Assembly (NCBI RefSeq): GCF_000218685.1
Contig: NW_006763292.1
Coordinates: forward strand, 2,619,909-2,683,908
DNA from: Serpula lacrymans var. lacrymans S7.9
Lineage: Eukaryota > Basidiomycota > Agaricomycetes > Boletales > Serpulaceae
Reading direction: 5' to 3'
Length of the DNA stretch: 64,000 nt
Below, in pieces: positions 12,319 through 24,539 of this stretch (position 1 is its first letter; every line of letters starts with the position of its first letter). A program made the position numbers and the translations under genes. Below the pieces are notes generated by a model that was given only the letters and a program-made list of their open reading frames with translations, was not told where the DNA came from and did not search any database.

Positions 12319-13953
12319 TCAAATGTAAGGAGGTCCGAGCGCTTGTTTTTCGAAAGTTAGAGTGTTTGAAGTGACAGATTTAGTCCAAGGTAAAGGAAAA
12401 TTCGCTGAAGCACATACCTTGCCTGAATACCCCGAGAGTGAACTCCACGACTAATAATAAGACACCTCCACCAGGTGCAAGCCGCAAGACCTTCGGCACG
12501 AAACCCTTGTAAAGGGCTGCGGCGCCTTCTTCTCGGAAGATCGTTACCAATCTGAAGTATAACCTCAGCCTTCAAATACTCTGGAAACTAGCATGAAACA
12601 ACGTACGCCGGGTATGTCCAGTTGTATTTGGGCACTACACCTGGCACCTTACTGCCACCTTGGATACGAGACTTCACGACCTATATAACATCATAAACCG
12701 AAAGAAAGCCTTGAGATGCCTGAACTCTTGCACTTACATCGAACCTAGTACATAGTAGTTAGTACCAGATAATGGTAAGGGGAAATATAAGCTAACGGGG
12801 TATTGATCATTGTCCCAACCAGTCCACCAATGGTACCCGAAATGAAGTTGTTCAACAGCTGGGCTTGAGGTGTCTGTTTCCTTATTGTCTTAGAAGCTTG
12901 TAGTACTATTTCTGGCCATGCTACTTACCTCGGCTTTGGGAAGGATGGTGCGGACTTGGTGAATACACCCAAAGTATCCTCCATTCCACCACAAGTGTCT
13001 GGCAATGAAATGGTCAACCATCTACACCCCGATGATCACTGTAAGATTACCTCCAGAATGTAGCCTCCATGCCAGCATAGAGACCAAGGACACCGTCTTT
13101 TCTGATAACCTGCTTGACCACGTCTATGGGCCCAGCAAAGGTGCTTGTCTTGTCCTGAAGCCTACATAGTCGTCAGTCAATTCAAGTAAGTGAGAGTAAA
13201 CCAGCTTACTTGATTTTGACGAGCTCGAAAGGGACGACAACGAAGCTCTCGGTTGCACCAGCACTGCAACCGGTTAATATCGATAATGATTGAGTCATTT
13301 TCTTTTCTCCAGAAAACTGAAGATAGGTCTTTCCCCAAAAGTCATTTGCAGCGCTAGTGCATACTATTAGACTCGAAAATCCACATATAGACTACGGAGA
13401 CAATGCGGCTTACAACTTCACTGCACGCTTGGGCGCTTCCAGAAGGAGAGGTGGTACCAAACCTTGAAGTCATAGGTGAAAAGTCATTCAGGATGATATC
13501 AATGCTGTTATACCTCTGTATAGCCTCCCTACACTGTACATCTGAGCTGTTAGATTATTGGTCGTGTGACATTGCATGAGCCAGCTCACCCTTCCTCCTT
13601 AATGATCGTTTGGAAACTCCCTACGAGACCATGCTTGGACTTTCCCGTGTCCAGCTGCATACGAGTCTTGACCTGCCATCACGGAAGTAAGTTTACCAAA
13701 TTGGTCAGAGATCGACAATGGTACTCACGACATCTATGAAACCGCGAATGATGAATAATCACTCTATTACCGCCATTCAACTGAAAATCTCACCCAGAGG
13801 ATAGAACGTCAGGATCTCTGAGACACCAGCGATGGCACCCGCGGTGAAGTTGGCAATGAATGGTAGTGCTATTTTAATTGAAAAGAGTTAATCAAAAAAA
13901 TTCCCAGCGGGAAGTCTCAGATCTGGGCACTCACGTTTCCTTTCCGAGGTCAT
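12319..13953 (-). CDS. ODC1: Mitochondrial 2-oxodicarboxylate carrier (ODC1/2-like), 14 exons
   Basis: This inner-membrane carrier exchanges 2-oxoadipate and 2-oxoglutarate across the mitochondrial membrane. Exons: 13953-13935, 13868-13794, 13733-13729, 13672-13590, 13533-13514, 13462-13414, 13353-13210, 13161-13051, 12998-12929, 12873-12797, 12744-12738, 12680-12607, 12551-12418, 12341-12319. They total 891 nt, giving 296 residues, normal for the family. Three solute-carrier repeats carry PLDVVKTRMQL, PFELVKIKLQD and PFDVVKSRIQGG. Other ODC-like blocks are FTAGAIAGVSEILTFYP, APKRAVKFAANDFWGK and the C-terminal LGPPYI. Two exons are extraordinarily short, 5 nt and 7 nt, and both fall exactly on the PxD signature of repeats 1 and 3. 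Exons of 20 and 23 nt also occur. Carrier membership is certain and ODC is the best subtype. It shares a 338-bp divergent promoter with SRP9. Confidence 0.9.
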
Positions 13954-14291
13954 GATATTTTACAGTTATGTTTCCTTTCAAACCTTCGACGGGGTGCTTT
14001 TCTGGGCAAAGAGAGATAGCAGAAGGATCAGCTAGTAAGTTGGTATTAAAAAGACTTCGCTTGCTAACGCGAAAGACCTGATTGTATAATAGCTAACGGA
14101 GCTGTAACGGCGACACCAATATCTTTTGGGTGATGGGCCGACGCAAGGCCGACCGGCTCAGCCCCTCGTCGGCCATTGGGCGGAGCACCGGCTATTCCCG
14201 CGGCTCCGGTAGGCCGGGGTGTGACACCCCGTTATCCCTGTCACACCAGCGTAACCCAATCGGTGGCTGAAAAAGTTGTCTTGATGCATCC
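13954..14291. promoter_or_regulatory. Divergent promoter between the carrier and SRP9
   Basis: Only 338 bp separate the two start codons. The region holds a perfect 6-bp-arm hairpin at 14216-14230 (GGGGTG, TGA loop, CACCCC) and an inverted repeat with arms GTGTGACA at 14219-14226 and TGTCACAC at 14239-14246. These could be protein-binding sites, but no factor can be named. Confidence 0.4.
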
Positions 14292-14776
14292 ATGGTGTAC
14301 ATCGCATCCTGGCAGGAATATCAGGAGGCGGCTGAGGCCCTCTATGCAAAATCTCCCAATAATGTATGTTTCACTCGGAATGTATATTCTGCTGGGTCTG
14401 ACACTTCAATCAGACCCGTTACTGTGTAAAATGGAAGTCATCCGAGGGAAAGCTCGTGCTAAAGATCACCGATAACTCTTCAGTGCGTGCATATCCATCT
14501 ATTGAGGAACACCATCTTATGTCTCGTCAATTTTTTCAGTGTCTCAAATTCAAAACGTATTCGTCGATCTTCCTCAACCGATTCGAGGCTTTGAATCTAT
14601 CGTTGATGCAGAAAATGCAGAATAAGCGCCTCGCCGTCCCAACAGCCCAGACAAAATCAGAATCTGTTCAAGAAGTCGTTCCAGGTGGTGCCGCCTCATC
14701 AGCAGTTCCTTCTCAAGGTCTATCGGCGGCGGCGGGCGGTGTGAAGAAGAAGAAACCAAAGAAGAAGAAGAATTAG
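14292..14776 (+). CDS. SRP9: Signal recognition particle subunit SRP9
   Basis: SRP9 pairs with SRP14 on the Alu domain of SRP RNA and slows translation while the ribosome is brought to the ER. Three exons, 14292-14363, 14414-14482 and 14540-14776, give 125 residues. The SRP9 fold is seen from residue 1: MVYIASWQEYQEAAEALY, TRYCVKWKSSEGKLVLKITD, CLKFKTYSSIFLNRFEALN. The C-terminus is a fungal-style basic tail (KKKKPKKKKN) likely to bind RNA. The start is fixed by the family N-terminus (MVY). It is read away from the carrier gene. Confidence 0.88.
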
Positions 14777-15350
14777 CATGGGCATGTGTCTGCGCAGATG
14801 ATTGTATTGTCAGTGTGTTTGTTTGGTCTCGTGTGTGTAGTTTCTAGGTATGCCTGTATTCTTTGCGGCCTTGTGATGATAATTTATTGAGAGTTGCGAC
14901 ATATCATCAGCAGCAATCGCTTTATGTTCTTTGCAGACAACCAGACTTTTTGGTATTTGGGGAAGCGTGCCAACGTGTTTGTCGTATCAATCCACAAGGA
15001 ATCTTAATCAGCCCCTTTCTTGATTCATATAGATGGCTCCTAGGTCTACAGGGAGCTTGATCGATGGGTCGACTATCCTGCCACCTCGCACTATTACCCG
15101 CAATATCGTTGAGATTGTCGTGCTATTTTAAAATAATACAATACCAAAGAATTACATGCTCTAGTACAACAAAAGTCCAAATATTTGATATCTCCCAATG
15201 TCCTATCATAATAAACTAAGTGAAGCACAAAAGTCGCCAATCGAAGAAGGGGATATCATGTCAAACTAAGAAATGGGAACTGAAGACAATACGTACCAAT
15301 AGATATCCCTCATCGTTGGTCACCGTCCAGCGGTAACACTAGAGGTAAAT
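14777..15350. other. Convergent 3' region
   Basis: This stretch lies between the ends of SRP9 (+) and the membrane-protein gene (-). The short ORFs here look accidental. No RNA gene or repeat is visible. Confidence 0.5.
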
Positions 15351-16860
15351 TTAGTGTCCCTCCGTAGGGTGTGAAGTGGTACTGTGACGTGATGAATCTA
15401 ATGGAACTAGCATCACCAGCGAAGATCGAACAGGATATACTGCTAGAGTGGGGTGGGCTTCATGACTCTCCCTTTCATCCACCAATGGGTCATCATGCGA
15501 AACAAGTTCTGTAGGCCCAGGTGGCGGCGAAGTCGCCATAGCCTCACCGAATGGCGGAGGCGTCTGAGTGGCCCCCTCTTCATTGCCCCCTTCTCCGTGC
15601 AATTGCGATTGCGGGGGGGTGGGGGGAGGGTGGTCCGCGTACGACCCGTCATTGTCAGCTTGTCGTGGAGTATACGAGGGCGTGGAAGGTGTGGGAAGTG
15701 AATCCAGTTGGGTACTCAGGGGGTCGTATGGCGGAGGAGGCGGTAAAGTGCCGGGGAAATAGCGCGGGATGAAAGGCACTGGGCCGTGCATTCGGTCGGA
15801 TTGGCCGTGATATAGTGATTGTTCCCCCAACTCTTCCTCTTCCTGTTCCTCCAAGCCTCGTCGCTTTGATAGCCTTCGTCGCCTGTAAAGGTTGAATGCC
15901 AGCCCAACACTGAGTACGAAGAGTACACCAGCGGTTGCACCTATTGCAACAGCAAATGTGGCTCCCTTGCTAGAATTACCGGAGGACATTGGGCTGTGGG
16001 ACAAAAAGCTTGAATATCAAAATGCATCCAATGAGAGAGAGAGAGAGAGAGAAAATGAACAAATACATATTACATAGGAAGCGTGAACCATGACAAACTG
16101 AAAGAAGAATGGAGTGGGATTGAGACGCACTCGACATTGTTTGATCTTGGCATGATGTTCTGAGAATGATCGGACGTCACAAGGACACCAGCAATGGGAC
16201 GTTCTTCGGTATACACCGCATAGTCGAAGAAAAACACAGAGCCGCGACCAACGTCGACGCGTAAAGAGTGGAACCGGTTTTCAAGACCACTTCTGCTGAC
16301 TATAGCGACATTGTGCGTGACTCCAGCAGCAAATCTCGACCCATCATGGATATAACGCCCAGCATAAACGTCGTCCAGGGAATAGGTAAGGTTCACCAAA
16401 GACGATGGGGAGGTGTTACCCAAAGGCAGACTTGAATATAGGTAAACTGCCGAGCCTACAAGGTCAAAGAAAGATGTCAACTTCGTAACCTGCTCAAAAG
16501 TATAAGAAAACAACCAGTGAAATTGAATTCGACCGTGACAGGTACGTCGGCCGAGTTGATGTCCTCATGATACTCTGCAAGAGGCAGTGACGGGGCGTTC
16601 ATGATATAGTGCCACGTTCCATGATATGCCAGCTCAGCTGCCCTTTGAATTGATCGGGACGACGTAGTACTCGAATGCCACAAAGCCTGTGGTTTGTACA
16701 CAAAGGGGCCATTATCATCGACAGTGATATTGATTGATTCCGCTTGCACTGCGGGAATTTGAATGCCATAGCCGGAGCAAACACAGACGACGACAAGAGC
16801 AACCGTAGTAAACGGATTTCGTGAAAACCTATGAGAAAAGTGAAAGATGGTTTGTACCAT
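15351..16860 (-). CDS. Single-pass membrane protein with proline-rich cytoplasmic tail, unrecognised family
   Basis: Exons 16860-16515, 16455-16131 and 15993-15351 give 437 residues. The order is a hydrophobic N-terminus (signal peptide or anchor, TTVALVVVCVCSGYGI), then a likely extracellular beta-rich part of about 220 residues with several N-glycosylation sequons (NITV, NFTG, NLTY), a transmembrane helix (ATFAVAIGATAGVLFVLSVGL), a basic stop-transfer patch (YRRRRLSKRR), an acidic patch and a tail rich in PPPPP and TPPP that could bind SH3 or WW domains. This layout is common in mushroom fungi, but I know no assigned function. The second intron (16130-15994, 137 nt) is longer than its neighbours and contains a (GA)10 run. 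Confidence 0.75.
16033..16052. repeat. (GA)10 microsatellite in an intron
   Basis: Ten GA units lie in intron 2 of the membrane-protein gene. On the coding strand this is a TC run near the 3' half of the intron, where it may also act as a pyrimidine tract. Confidence 0.9.
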
Positions 16861-17948
16861 TTCTTGGCCAACAATTACTTGACCGGAGCATGGTGCTCAC
16901 CTCATTGGGAGAAAGGTAAAAGAGAAAGAGAAGAGTTGAAAGAGAGAGAAAAGGGAAGGTAAAGGAGAGGCCGGGGAGGAGGACTTGAGCTGTCAGCGTG
17001 TGAGTGCTACATAAAGGTTAAGATAAGAGGGTATACGGTAAGGTTTGTGGAAAGATCAAACAAGGATCCACTGGATTGGTCGGGAGTATTACATCGCAGA
17101 AGCCTCGGGCAGAGAGATGTCATACGATTTTTTTGACGGGATCCCCTTCGTGTGATAGTCCAGCTGCACTCGATTGGACGAGTGCATGATCCCGGTAAGT
17201 TGGAGAGCTGGGTTTAGATGGCATTGGGTGCGAAAGAACTCCAAGACATATGTAACGACACATATTTCTGGTGAAACCAGCGTATGGGATTTGGGAGAGA
17301 TAACGCACCAAAATTCCAGGATGAGCTTTATAGAAACCGAGCCATTCTCAGTGTATACTAGCCATACAAGGTTCGAGCTTTGACCTTATCCTTATGGAAT
17401 CCGTAGATAACTGACGACAGTATTGGCCAACAGAAGCTAGTTATGCACATTTCGCATGGATGGATGCTTCGTTATGCAACAGGCTGAAGTCACGTCGTCG
17501 GTTCAGTCATGGTGCCGGCCCGGTGCGTGCCACGCTACCGGCATCCTGCGAACCCGCGAATGTGGCAACCGAGCTTGTCTTCGTATTCCAGGCTTCCACA
17601 GGTCTGTTTCGAAAACAGTCTCAGATTCAAGAGATTCTCAATCAATACTGTATTCTAGGTTATCAGCGATCTACAAGTCATCGCCAGTCAACGGCTCTGG
17701 CTTGCTCACCCAAGTCACAGCTATCCTGGTTTTCTTTTAGCCCATTGCTCGGTTATATTTGCATCAGTACCGCCTGTGAGCTTGTTGGTCTATCTTTAAT
17801 GTGTTATCTGCGGGCTTATGCCAGACTGCACTACTCTTGTTGTTCACTTCGCCAGTCACAAGGTTTACACGATCCGTCCAAAACCTTATCCTGGGCATCC
17901 TTGTTCAATCGACGTATTAAACTCTGATCTTGAGACGCGCGCCTGTTC
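16861..17948. promoter_or_regulatory. Divergent upstream region of the membrane protein and VPS36
   Basis: About 1.1 kb separates two divergent starts. Base 16915-16985 is rich in GA on the plus strand, so CT-rich on the leader side of the membrane-protein gene, as in many fungal core promoters. An open frame at 17460-17927 has no recognisable protein features and I treat it as chance. Confidence 0.4.
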
Positions 17949-20092
17949 ATGGCCCTTCGACGATACACCGGATCCGTAGATGGCACCATTCCCATACCCG
18001 CTCTCCTCTATAATGACGAAGAACTCTTGGCATCCCAAGAGAATATAGGAATTTACAGCGGGTAAGTATTTACTATACATCTTATACCCGACGTCATCCC
18101 TTTGGCACCTTCTTTTCATCTACCACTCATATCGACATGGCATCTCCTCAATGAATAACCAGTCTTCAGAAATCTCCAGATCACCAGGCAGGGAGTGTGC
18201 ACGTAACATCCCATCGACTTTTCTATGTCGATTCTCACAAGGCATCTTCCCGCTCATTCGCCATGGATCTCTCGCATGTAACCCGAACCGATCATTATGC
18301 GGGATTGTTCACGTCTTCCCCCAAACTCACCCTTTACCTCGCCGCCAGTAACTACCCAAGTTCATCAGCCAATTCGAGGAATGAGCCTGCAAATGTATTC
18401 GAGAGCTGGGAATGCGAGGTTTGCAGCTACCGCAATCCTCCTGGATTGAGTCCTGCGGCAGCCAACGTGTGTGCGCTGTGCGGAGTGCCCCGAAGTGCAG
18501 TGCCGGCGCCAACATCTCGTGCTCCTTTCCCTGCAAAGCAGCTCTCTTCATCTCTTCCAGCCTCTTCGTTGTCTTCTACAACCTCCTCGGCTACGTCATC
18601 ACCAGCGCCGCCTATCGCTAGTGATCTCGTTGCCTGCTCTGCATGCACGTTCCTCAATCACACATCTCTGCGAATTTGCGAAATATGCAATACGCCACTA
18701 CCTCGACCGGCCATCGATGCACGAAAAAGCATGAAGTCGGCACCATCTTCCCGTCCGATCTCACCAGCCCTGTCGGAGGATGGCAACGACCCCATGCAAC
18801 ATATCCTGAAACTCAGCTTTCGCAAAGGCGGCGATAAAGCCTTCTACGCCGTGCTCAAACGTGCACTTAAATCTCAGGCATGGGAGGTGAGTATTGAGTG
18901 AATCTTACAGAAAATATAATATGCTGAAATATCATGCGTAATAGGGCAAGGGCATAGGGAAGAATGCGAGACGTGGATCTGTCACACGTGGTTCTATGAC
19001 ACCTGAAGCAGCCTCTGGGCCTGTTGTCCGTCGCACTGGGATAGGTAAGGGCCCTCCTTCTGCCAAGAAAGTGTCACTTTGCTGAATGAACCGCCAAAAG
19101 ATGGAATTTTGCGCACCGTGGAGACTTCTGCACAAAATTCGGAGAGTGACCTATCCAATGCCTTGCAAGATCTCGAGGCTCTGATGGTCAAAGCCAAAGA
19201 TCTAGTTCATCTTGCCGCAGAGCTCAACGAGAAGCTAACGGCATCTTCGACCATCACCACACAACCGCCGCGAGCGCCTACCGCATCCCCTTTCTCCTCG
19301 TCGTACTCCTCGACGTCAACGCCAGCGCCTTCAAATGCGCCCCTATTTTCGACAACGACGTTGGTTCCGTCTACAGAACCGGAGGAAGCAGCGTTTATCA
19401 GATCCTCGCTATCTCAGCTCGGCTTACAAATGTCGAATGCCCCTGTCACCATGGATATGATTAGAGATGAGCGAAGTTGGATTGAGGAGCTCGCACGCGA
19501 ACTTGCGGGGGTACTGCAAGGCTCTGCGGACGGTCTCGCCGGAAATAAAACGGGCAAGTTTATTGGCATCATGAAAGAGCGGGGTATAGTAGCATTAGAC
19601 GAAGTGTGGGGTGGGTGGAACCGAGCGAGGGGAGTCGGTATGTGACTTTTTTTTTTTTTTTTCAACAACTCCAATGAGAATCATCACGTTGCTTATGGTG
19701 GGATACCGAACGCCGCAGCATTGATCCCGCCTTCCACGTTTTTACAAACCCTCCCACACCTCCCTGCCTACACGTCCCCACCCATCCGCAGCAGAGTGTT
19801 CAAGTCAGGTTTGTCCGTCTTGCACACACCGCCGTACACCCACGCTGCCTTTGCCTCACGCCTTGTGGGAACGCTGGTGATGGCAGGGCCACAGACCGGC
19901 GCGCAGATTGCCCAAGAAGAGAACATCACGATGGGGTTGGCGGGGGACATGATCGTGGCTGTTGAGGCGGATGGAGAGATATGCAGAGATGACGAAGGCG
20001 CGAGCATCAAGGGAGGAGGGAGTGGAAGCGGGGTTGAAGTGCGGTGGTGGGTCAACATATTTCGGGATTACATGTGGGATGGACAAGATTGA
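17949..20092 (+). CDS. VPS36: ESCRT-II subunit VPS36
   Basis: VPS36 joins VPS22 and VPS25 in ESCRT-II and binds ubiquitin and phosphoinositides on endosomes for sorting into multivesicular bodies. Exons 17949-18061, 18163-18886, 18945-19044, 19101-19637 and 19719-20092 give 615 residues. The N-terminal GLUE (split PH) domain is seen in GIYSGLQKSPDHQAGSVH and VTSHRLFYVD. It is interrupted, as in yeast, by zinc fingers: WECEVCSYRNPP..CALCGVPR is a clear NZF and ACTFLNHTSLRICEICN is a second one. After a linker comes the EAP30 domain from about residue 310 (GILRTVETSAQN) to the C-terminal FRDYMWDGQ. A run of 16 T lies just inside the last intron. The family call is firm. Confidence 0.92.
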
Positions 20093-20564
20093 TGTGGGTA
20101 CCCGGAATGTCATGATGCGGGAGGACGTGTGCGCATACATACCCCAATGCATCGCCATACATGCTCAAAATCTTAGATCGTATCCCTGAACTGCCCGTCA
20201 AGATGAGAAGGAAAGAAGTTTAAAATAATAATAATAAGAAAGCTGGAAGAGATAAACCAATCACGAGGCTCTACCGTTTGATGCGGGAGGGTGCTGCGGG
20301 CGCGATCGAACGGAATGGCTGTTGCGCAAACCGAATGAGGTACTAACTATAAAGAAGAAGTTGTGACTTGGATACGAGGAAACGACAGAAAGCAGAACAA
20401 GGTCTCGAGGGCTTACGATGCCTGACGAAGCGGTGCCTACTGCGACTATTATCTATTGACCACTCAACTCCCTGATGGGGCTTCTCGCGTATCGCGTACT
20501 GGACGCCCTCGCCGACGGTTCGCGAATGCTCGGCTAGATGGGCTTCCCTCGGAATAGGTCGATC

Positions 20565-20591
20565 AAGATGCAAGATGCAAGATGCAAGATG
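20565..20591. repeat. Short tandem repeat, AAGATGC x 4
   Basis: Four copies of the 7-mer AAGATGC lie head to tail; the last ends in G instead of C. Confidence 0.85.
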
Positions 20592-21983
20592 GAAAGAAGG
20601 TGCCATCACCATTCACAGGATCCAGGAGTAGGGGGGTAGGGACGATCATATCAGATTAAAAAGATCAACTCCCTCAACAACAAAAAAAGTCGATCTATGG
20701 TGCCTCGATGGCGGACAGACCTCAACGTTGCTCCGAGTCGGTGGTGGTTGCCTGTGCAAGAAAACATGGCCTCGAGTCGCCCAGTATCAATCGGGTACGT
20801 CGCCGCCAAACAAAATAGACAGATTTGGGTTTTTCACCGAGCCTTGATCTCCAGGAAGGATACCAGTTGGGTCGAATCAGGGTCGGCCTAGCCACGATCG
20901 CGGCGCAAAGTGTGGTAGTACACCCCCCCCCCACCCACCCTGCAAATCAGGATCCCACGTCAGGACTGCTCCTGTATCTGGGGCCCGCCAATGGACTAGT
21001 GGGAGTTTTCGAGTCAACGATCCCGGTTTCCTGCTGCTGCCCATACTTGCGATGGAATTGCATCCACCTGAACGTATGCCAAGAGTGGTCCAGGTGGGAT
21101 AACAAGCTGCCTGGAGACGTGCCATACTCGTTTGATCCACTCGGGTTGCCAGTGGTCGGGTTGGCTCTGTGTTGCGCAGTGCGCATCACAGGGCCACGCC
21201 GCGGTGTCAAACAAAAGCCCTATTCTTCACTCGTTCTATGCCGAGCTAACGTAAAAAAAAAGATTTTTAAAAAAACAAGAGCGGGTGAGATGCTGTGAGA
21301 TGGAGTTCATTATACGATACCGATTCACAACTCTTATGCTTTGACATCACCAGTCGCCTTGCACGATGTCTTAACCCCACTGGTAATAGCCATGTGTCTT
21401 GAGCTTGATAATTGATTCAGATGGCAGGGAGATCATCCCGAATGATGCAGTCGCTAACGGACAGGTTGCGGACCCACCAGCCAGCCAATGAGTCACGCCG
21501 CCGCCACGCCTGCGAATTGCAAAAACTGAAGAGTCAGGACCCGCCGCGGCAGGGCCCCATCAGCTCAGCAAAGTATAGTATCTCTGCAGCCATATACCAG
21601 CGTTTGATACCACCTCGTGCCGTGCTGCACCTACGACGGGTACCAGCGCCCCCATGTGCCCCCATGTGCTCCCTGAAGCCTCAAAGACGCTCACCTGAGA
21701 GTTCGCCTGGACCGAAGCTCGCCGCACCTCCACTATCCGAGAAAGCTCAGGGCCTCGCTGGGCATGTCAACGCAAGCGCACGATCCGCACGACGAACGCG
21801 GTTTTTCCATCTCGCAGCGCCCCGAAGCGCCCGCCAGGCCTCCGTTCGCCGGCATATGTATATAATACTAACGCCATCGTCGTCCTTGATCCCACATGTA
21901 CAAAAGGCTGTAACGGAGGACGTTGAACGGGCTCTTTTCCACCGCGTCCAAAGTCGCGGTGTGACGCGCATGACTTCAACTTG

Positions 21984-22010
21984 AAAAAAAAAAAAAAAAA
22001 AAAAAAAAAA
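21984..22010. repeat. 27-nt A tract
   Basis: An uninterrupted run of 27 A residues lies in the non-coding region upstream of STE12. It could be a nucleosome-excluding element or the mark of an old retroposition; no gene-like sequence precedes it that I recognise. Confidence 0.8.
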
Positions 22011-24249
22011 GGCGCTATTCGATGCCCTCCTGACCATGCAAGCGAAGGGAATACCGACGATATCGCAAATACCGGTAGGGATCTCGCAGAACGTTGAATG
22101 CTTCGCTCGTCTATAGGGGCTTGGGTTCGGTGCGTCCGCTGGTACGCATCGGCCGATTCCTGCAAACTTTCGACATACGTCCAGCGAACACGTTTTACCC
22201 CCACTCTCTATCCGAGCCCGGGGCCCCTCCGTATGTCAAAAAGAAAAAACAAATACTGTTCTGTTACTGTACAGTACACAACCAAAAACCGCCCATGGAT
22301 GCGCGCTCGGGATATCGGACCGAGATCCGTCTCGAATCTCAACGAACGAGCGAACGAAAGGGAAGGAAGACGCAGACGTGGGCCTTTTTGGGCTGCAACC
22401 TGCTGTCACGACGGGGCGCACAGCCTCTTCCCACTTTTGCCAATCTCCCCGCATCCGCATCTTACTTCTCTCTCCGTTCTCGACGGTTTGGGCCCATCTA
22501 TCGTGCGTTTTCCGTTAGCACCGGGCTGTGCTGGTTCCGCCGCTCCAACGACGCTCCCCCCCCCAAAGTGGGATTCGAAGTGGGGGGTGCCGCCGGCGTG
22601 GCCGGAAAGATCGTTTCATATAGGCAATGACGGGTGCACGAACGTCAACTCTACGTCTTTCAACGTAAGGAGTATATTCCGATTCGCAAGAAGTGAGTGT
22701 TACCAATACAATAAACCTCTCGTTCTCGCTAGACTATCAATGGCCATATACCCAAGGACCAAAGCCTCACTATCGATCACCAGTGACCAGGCATTCGGGC
22801 ATCGTCATAGTCATCATTGGGTGCACGTGAGCAGAGCATTAGGTACGCCGAGTGTTCACTTCGGTTTATTTGCAGTCCCGTGTATAGCACTTGATGAACG
22901 TTCATGAGCACACAACAGCCACTCCCTCTTCAATGTCGTGAAGCTACTACGTCGTAACTACGTACATGTCTCTGGAACTCACCGACCCATGGCATTGACA
23001 TATGTCTTCACCATCTCGCCATCGGGCATCTTTGGATCTCGTCACAGCCACCCACGGGTACATTTACATCTACATTCTCCACACTCGTTTGCAAATGGGA
23101 CGGACGGTGAGGACGTGTCGGCTGATGTCGCCATGTATTCCAGTCCCCATTCCGTTTCCGTTTTCTCTCCCCATATGATTGTCTTGGTGTTGATGAAGTG
23201 GTGGCTGTGGTGGAAGACTTGGACGTCGTGCACTCGCTTGCGGAGGCGCGCCATTCAGTCCCGATGACTGGTATTTTTATAGGGCCGAAACCTCCTTTCA
23301 AACTCTGTGCTGGATGACTGAAGATCAACGACTGAACATCTTTCCGAGGTCGTCGAGAGGGGGGCAACGGAACACGCTGGGCGTTTAGTCGACTTGGATT
23401 TGATTCGTGATGATCGCGTCCAAGTCAAGGAGACGGAGGGGATGACGAGGGGAAAGCGTGAGTGTGGCGCTGATCAAGGTGATTGGACGAGGGATAGGCG
23501 GTGTGCTGTTGCCAGGTCTGCCTGTCTACGCACTGGGATCAGGAACAGATAGACATGAATGGGTCGGAGCTTGAAGGATTGTCGTGGATGGTATTTTTGT
23601 ATAGTGACCGAATAGAATGGTGTGCTGAGCATCGGTGAGATGGATTGAAGAAATGCATGATGAAAGTTGACAAGGTGGTTTCACGGGGGGGGTTTCGACG
23701 CGAAGCTCCCGCGAGTGTAGTGTGATAGTTAGGGGTAATTAATTATCTATAGGTCGGAGCCTTTGAGCGTAGTGCCACAGAAAAGAAGACGCATGTTGTG
23801 GAAAGCAATCTGGACGAATCTTGATAGAGCGGATTCGGTGATCCGAATTGGGAAGTTGTTTGTCCGGTGCTGACAGCAAGTCCGTGGTGTGAGCAGGCAA
23901 GGGAGGGATCAAAGAAGATAGTGTGAATGGTGACATACATACTAACTGCGGGATTTGTAAGATAGTGATGAGATCAAGAAGGGAGGGATGGGTGTCGATG
24001 AGGTGGGTGGTATTTCCGAGCGTGGAGGCAGTGCATCTACTGCTGATTGTGACGGAATATGTGACACAGCCAGAGTTACGAGAATCAGAAGGCTTAGCAG
24101 CATCGCCTGAAAGAGCGGACTGATAGACGCCACGGCCCGTTGACTCCTGTTTCTCCAGCCACCGGCACCTCGGCAGGCACGCGTCTTCCACGCGATCCCA
24201 GCCAACGCCGGAGCCATAACTCCTTCCGTCTCCCTTTGGATCTCGCTCA

Positions 24250-24539
24250 ATTCACCATCTCTCCCGCATCATCTCTTATTTTTCTTTCCTATATTACCCT
24301 TCGGCCCACCCAAATACAGCGCCGTCTTTCTTATATATCTTTATCATCCGCTAATCCACCCCTTCTCGACACTTCCTCTCCGGACGCCTTTCTGCCTTGC
24401 TCTCCATCCTTCCTCCTCCCCACAGCGTATCTCTCCACCTCTCTTTCTTTTCCTCGCTCATCTTCGCCCCCTCCAGCTCCTCCAAGTCACCCCCTCCATC
24501 CCCCCATCCGTCTTTCCTTACCACCAGCGCACAACCATC
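24250..24539 (+). promoter_or_regulatory. CT-rich leader of STE12
   Basis: The 290 bases before the STE12 start codon are dominated by C and T on the coding strand (runs such as CTTCCTCCTCCCC). Such pyrimidine-rich tracts are usual around fungal transcription starts. The exact start site is not visible. Confidence 0.5.

Larger units (their letters stand above)
20093..24539. other. Long gene-poor stretch upstream of STE12
   Basis: These 4.4 kb contain several overlapping ORFs (the longest, 22098-22907, 269 codons), but they overlap in two or three frames, have no recognisable domain and show no intron structure like the neighbours. I therefore read the region as non-coding: VPS36 3' end, then a long regulatory or leader region of STE12. 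A short tandem repeat and a 27-nt A tract lie within. A non-coding transcript is possible but not shown. Confidence 0.5.

Noticed and set aside
17460..17927. 155-codon ORF in the promoter before VPS36
   Set aside because: No recognisable feature; it ends only 22 bp before the VPS36 start and overlaps another frame.
21412..21984. 190-codon ORF ending at the A tract
   Set aside because: No domain, Arg/Pro/Ser-rich from GC bias, and no intron structure.
22098..22907. 269-codon plus-strand ORF in the STE12 upstream region
   Set aside because: It overlaps a second open frame of 178 codons, has no recognisable domain and a composition like translated non-coding GC-rich DNA.
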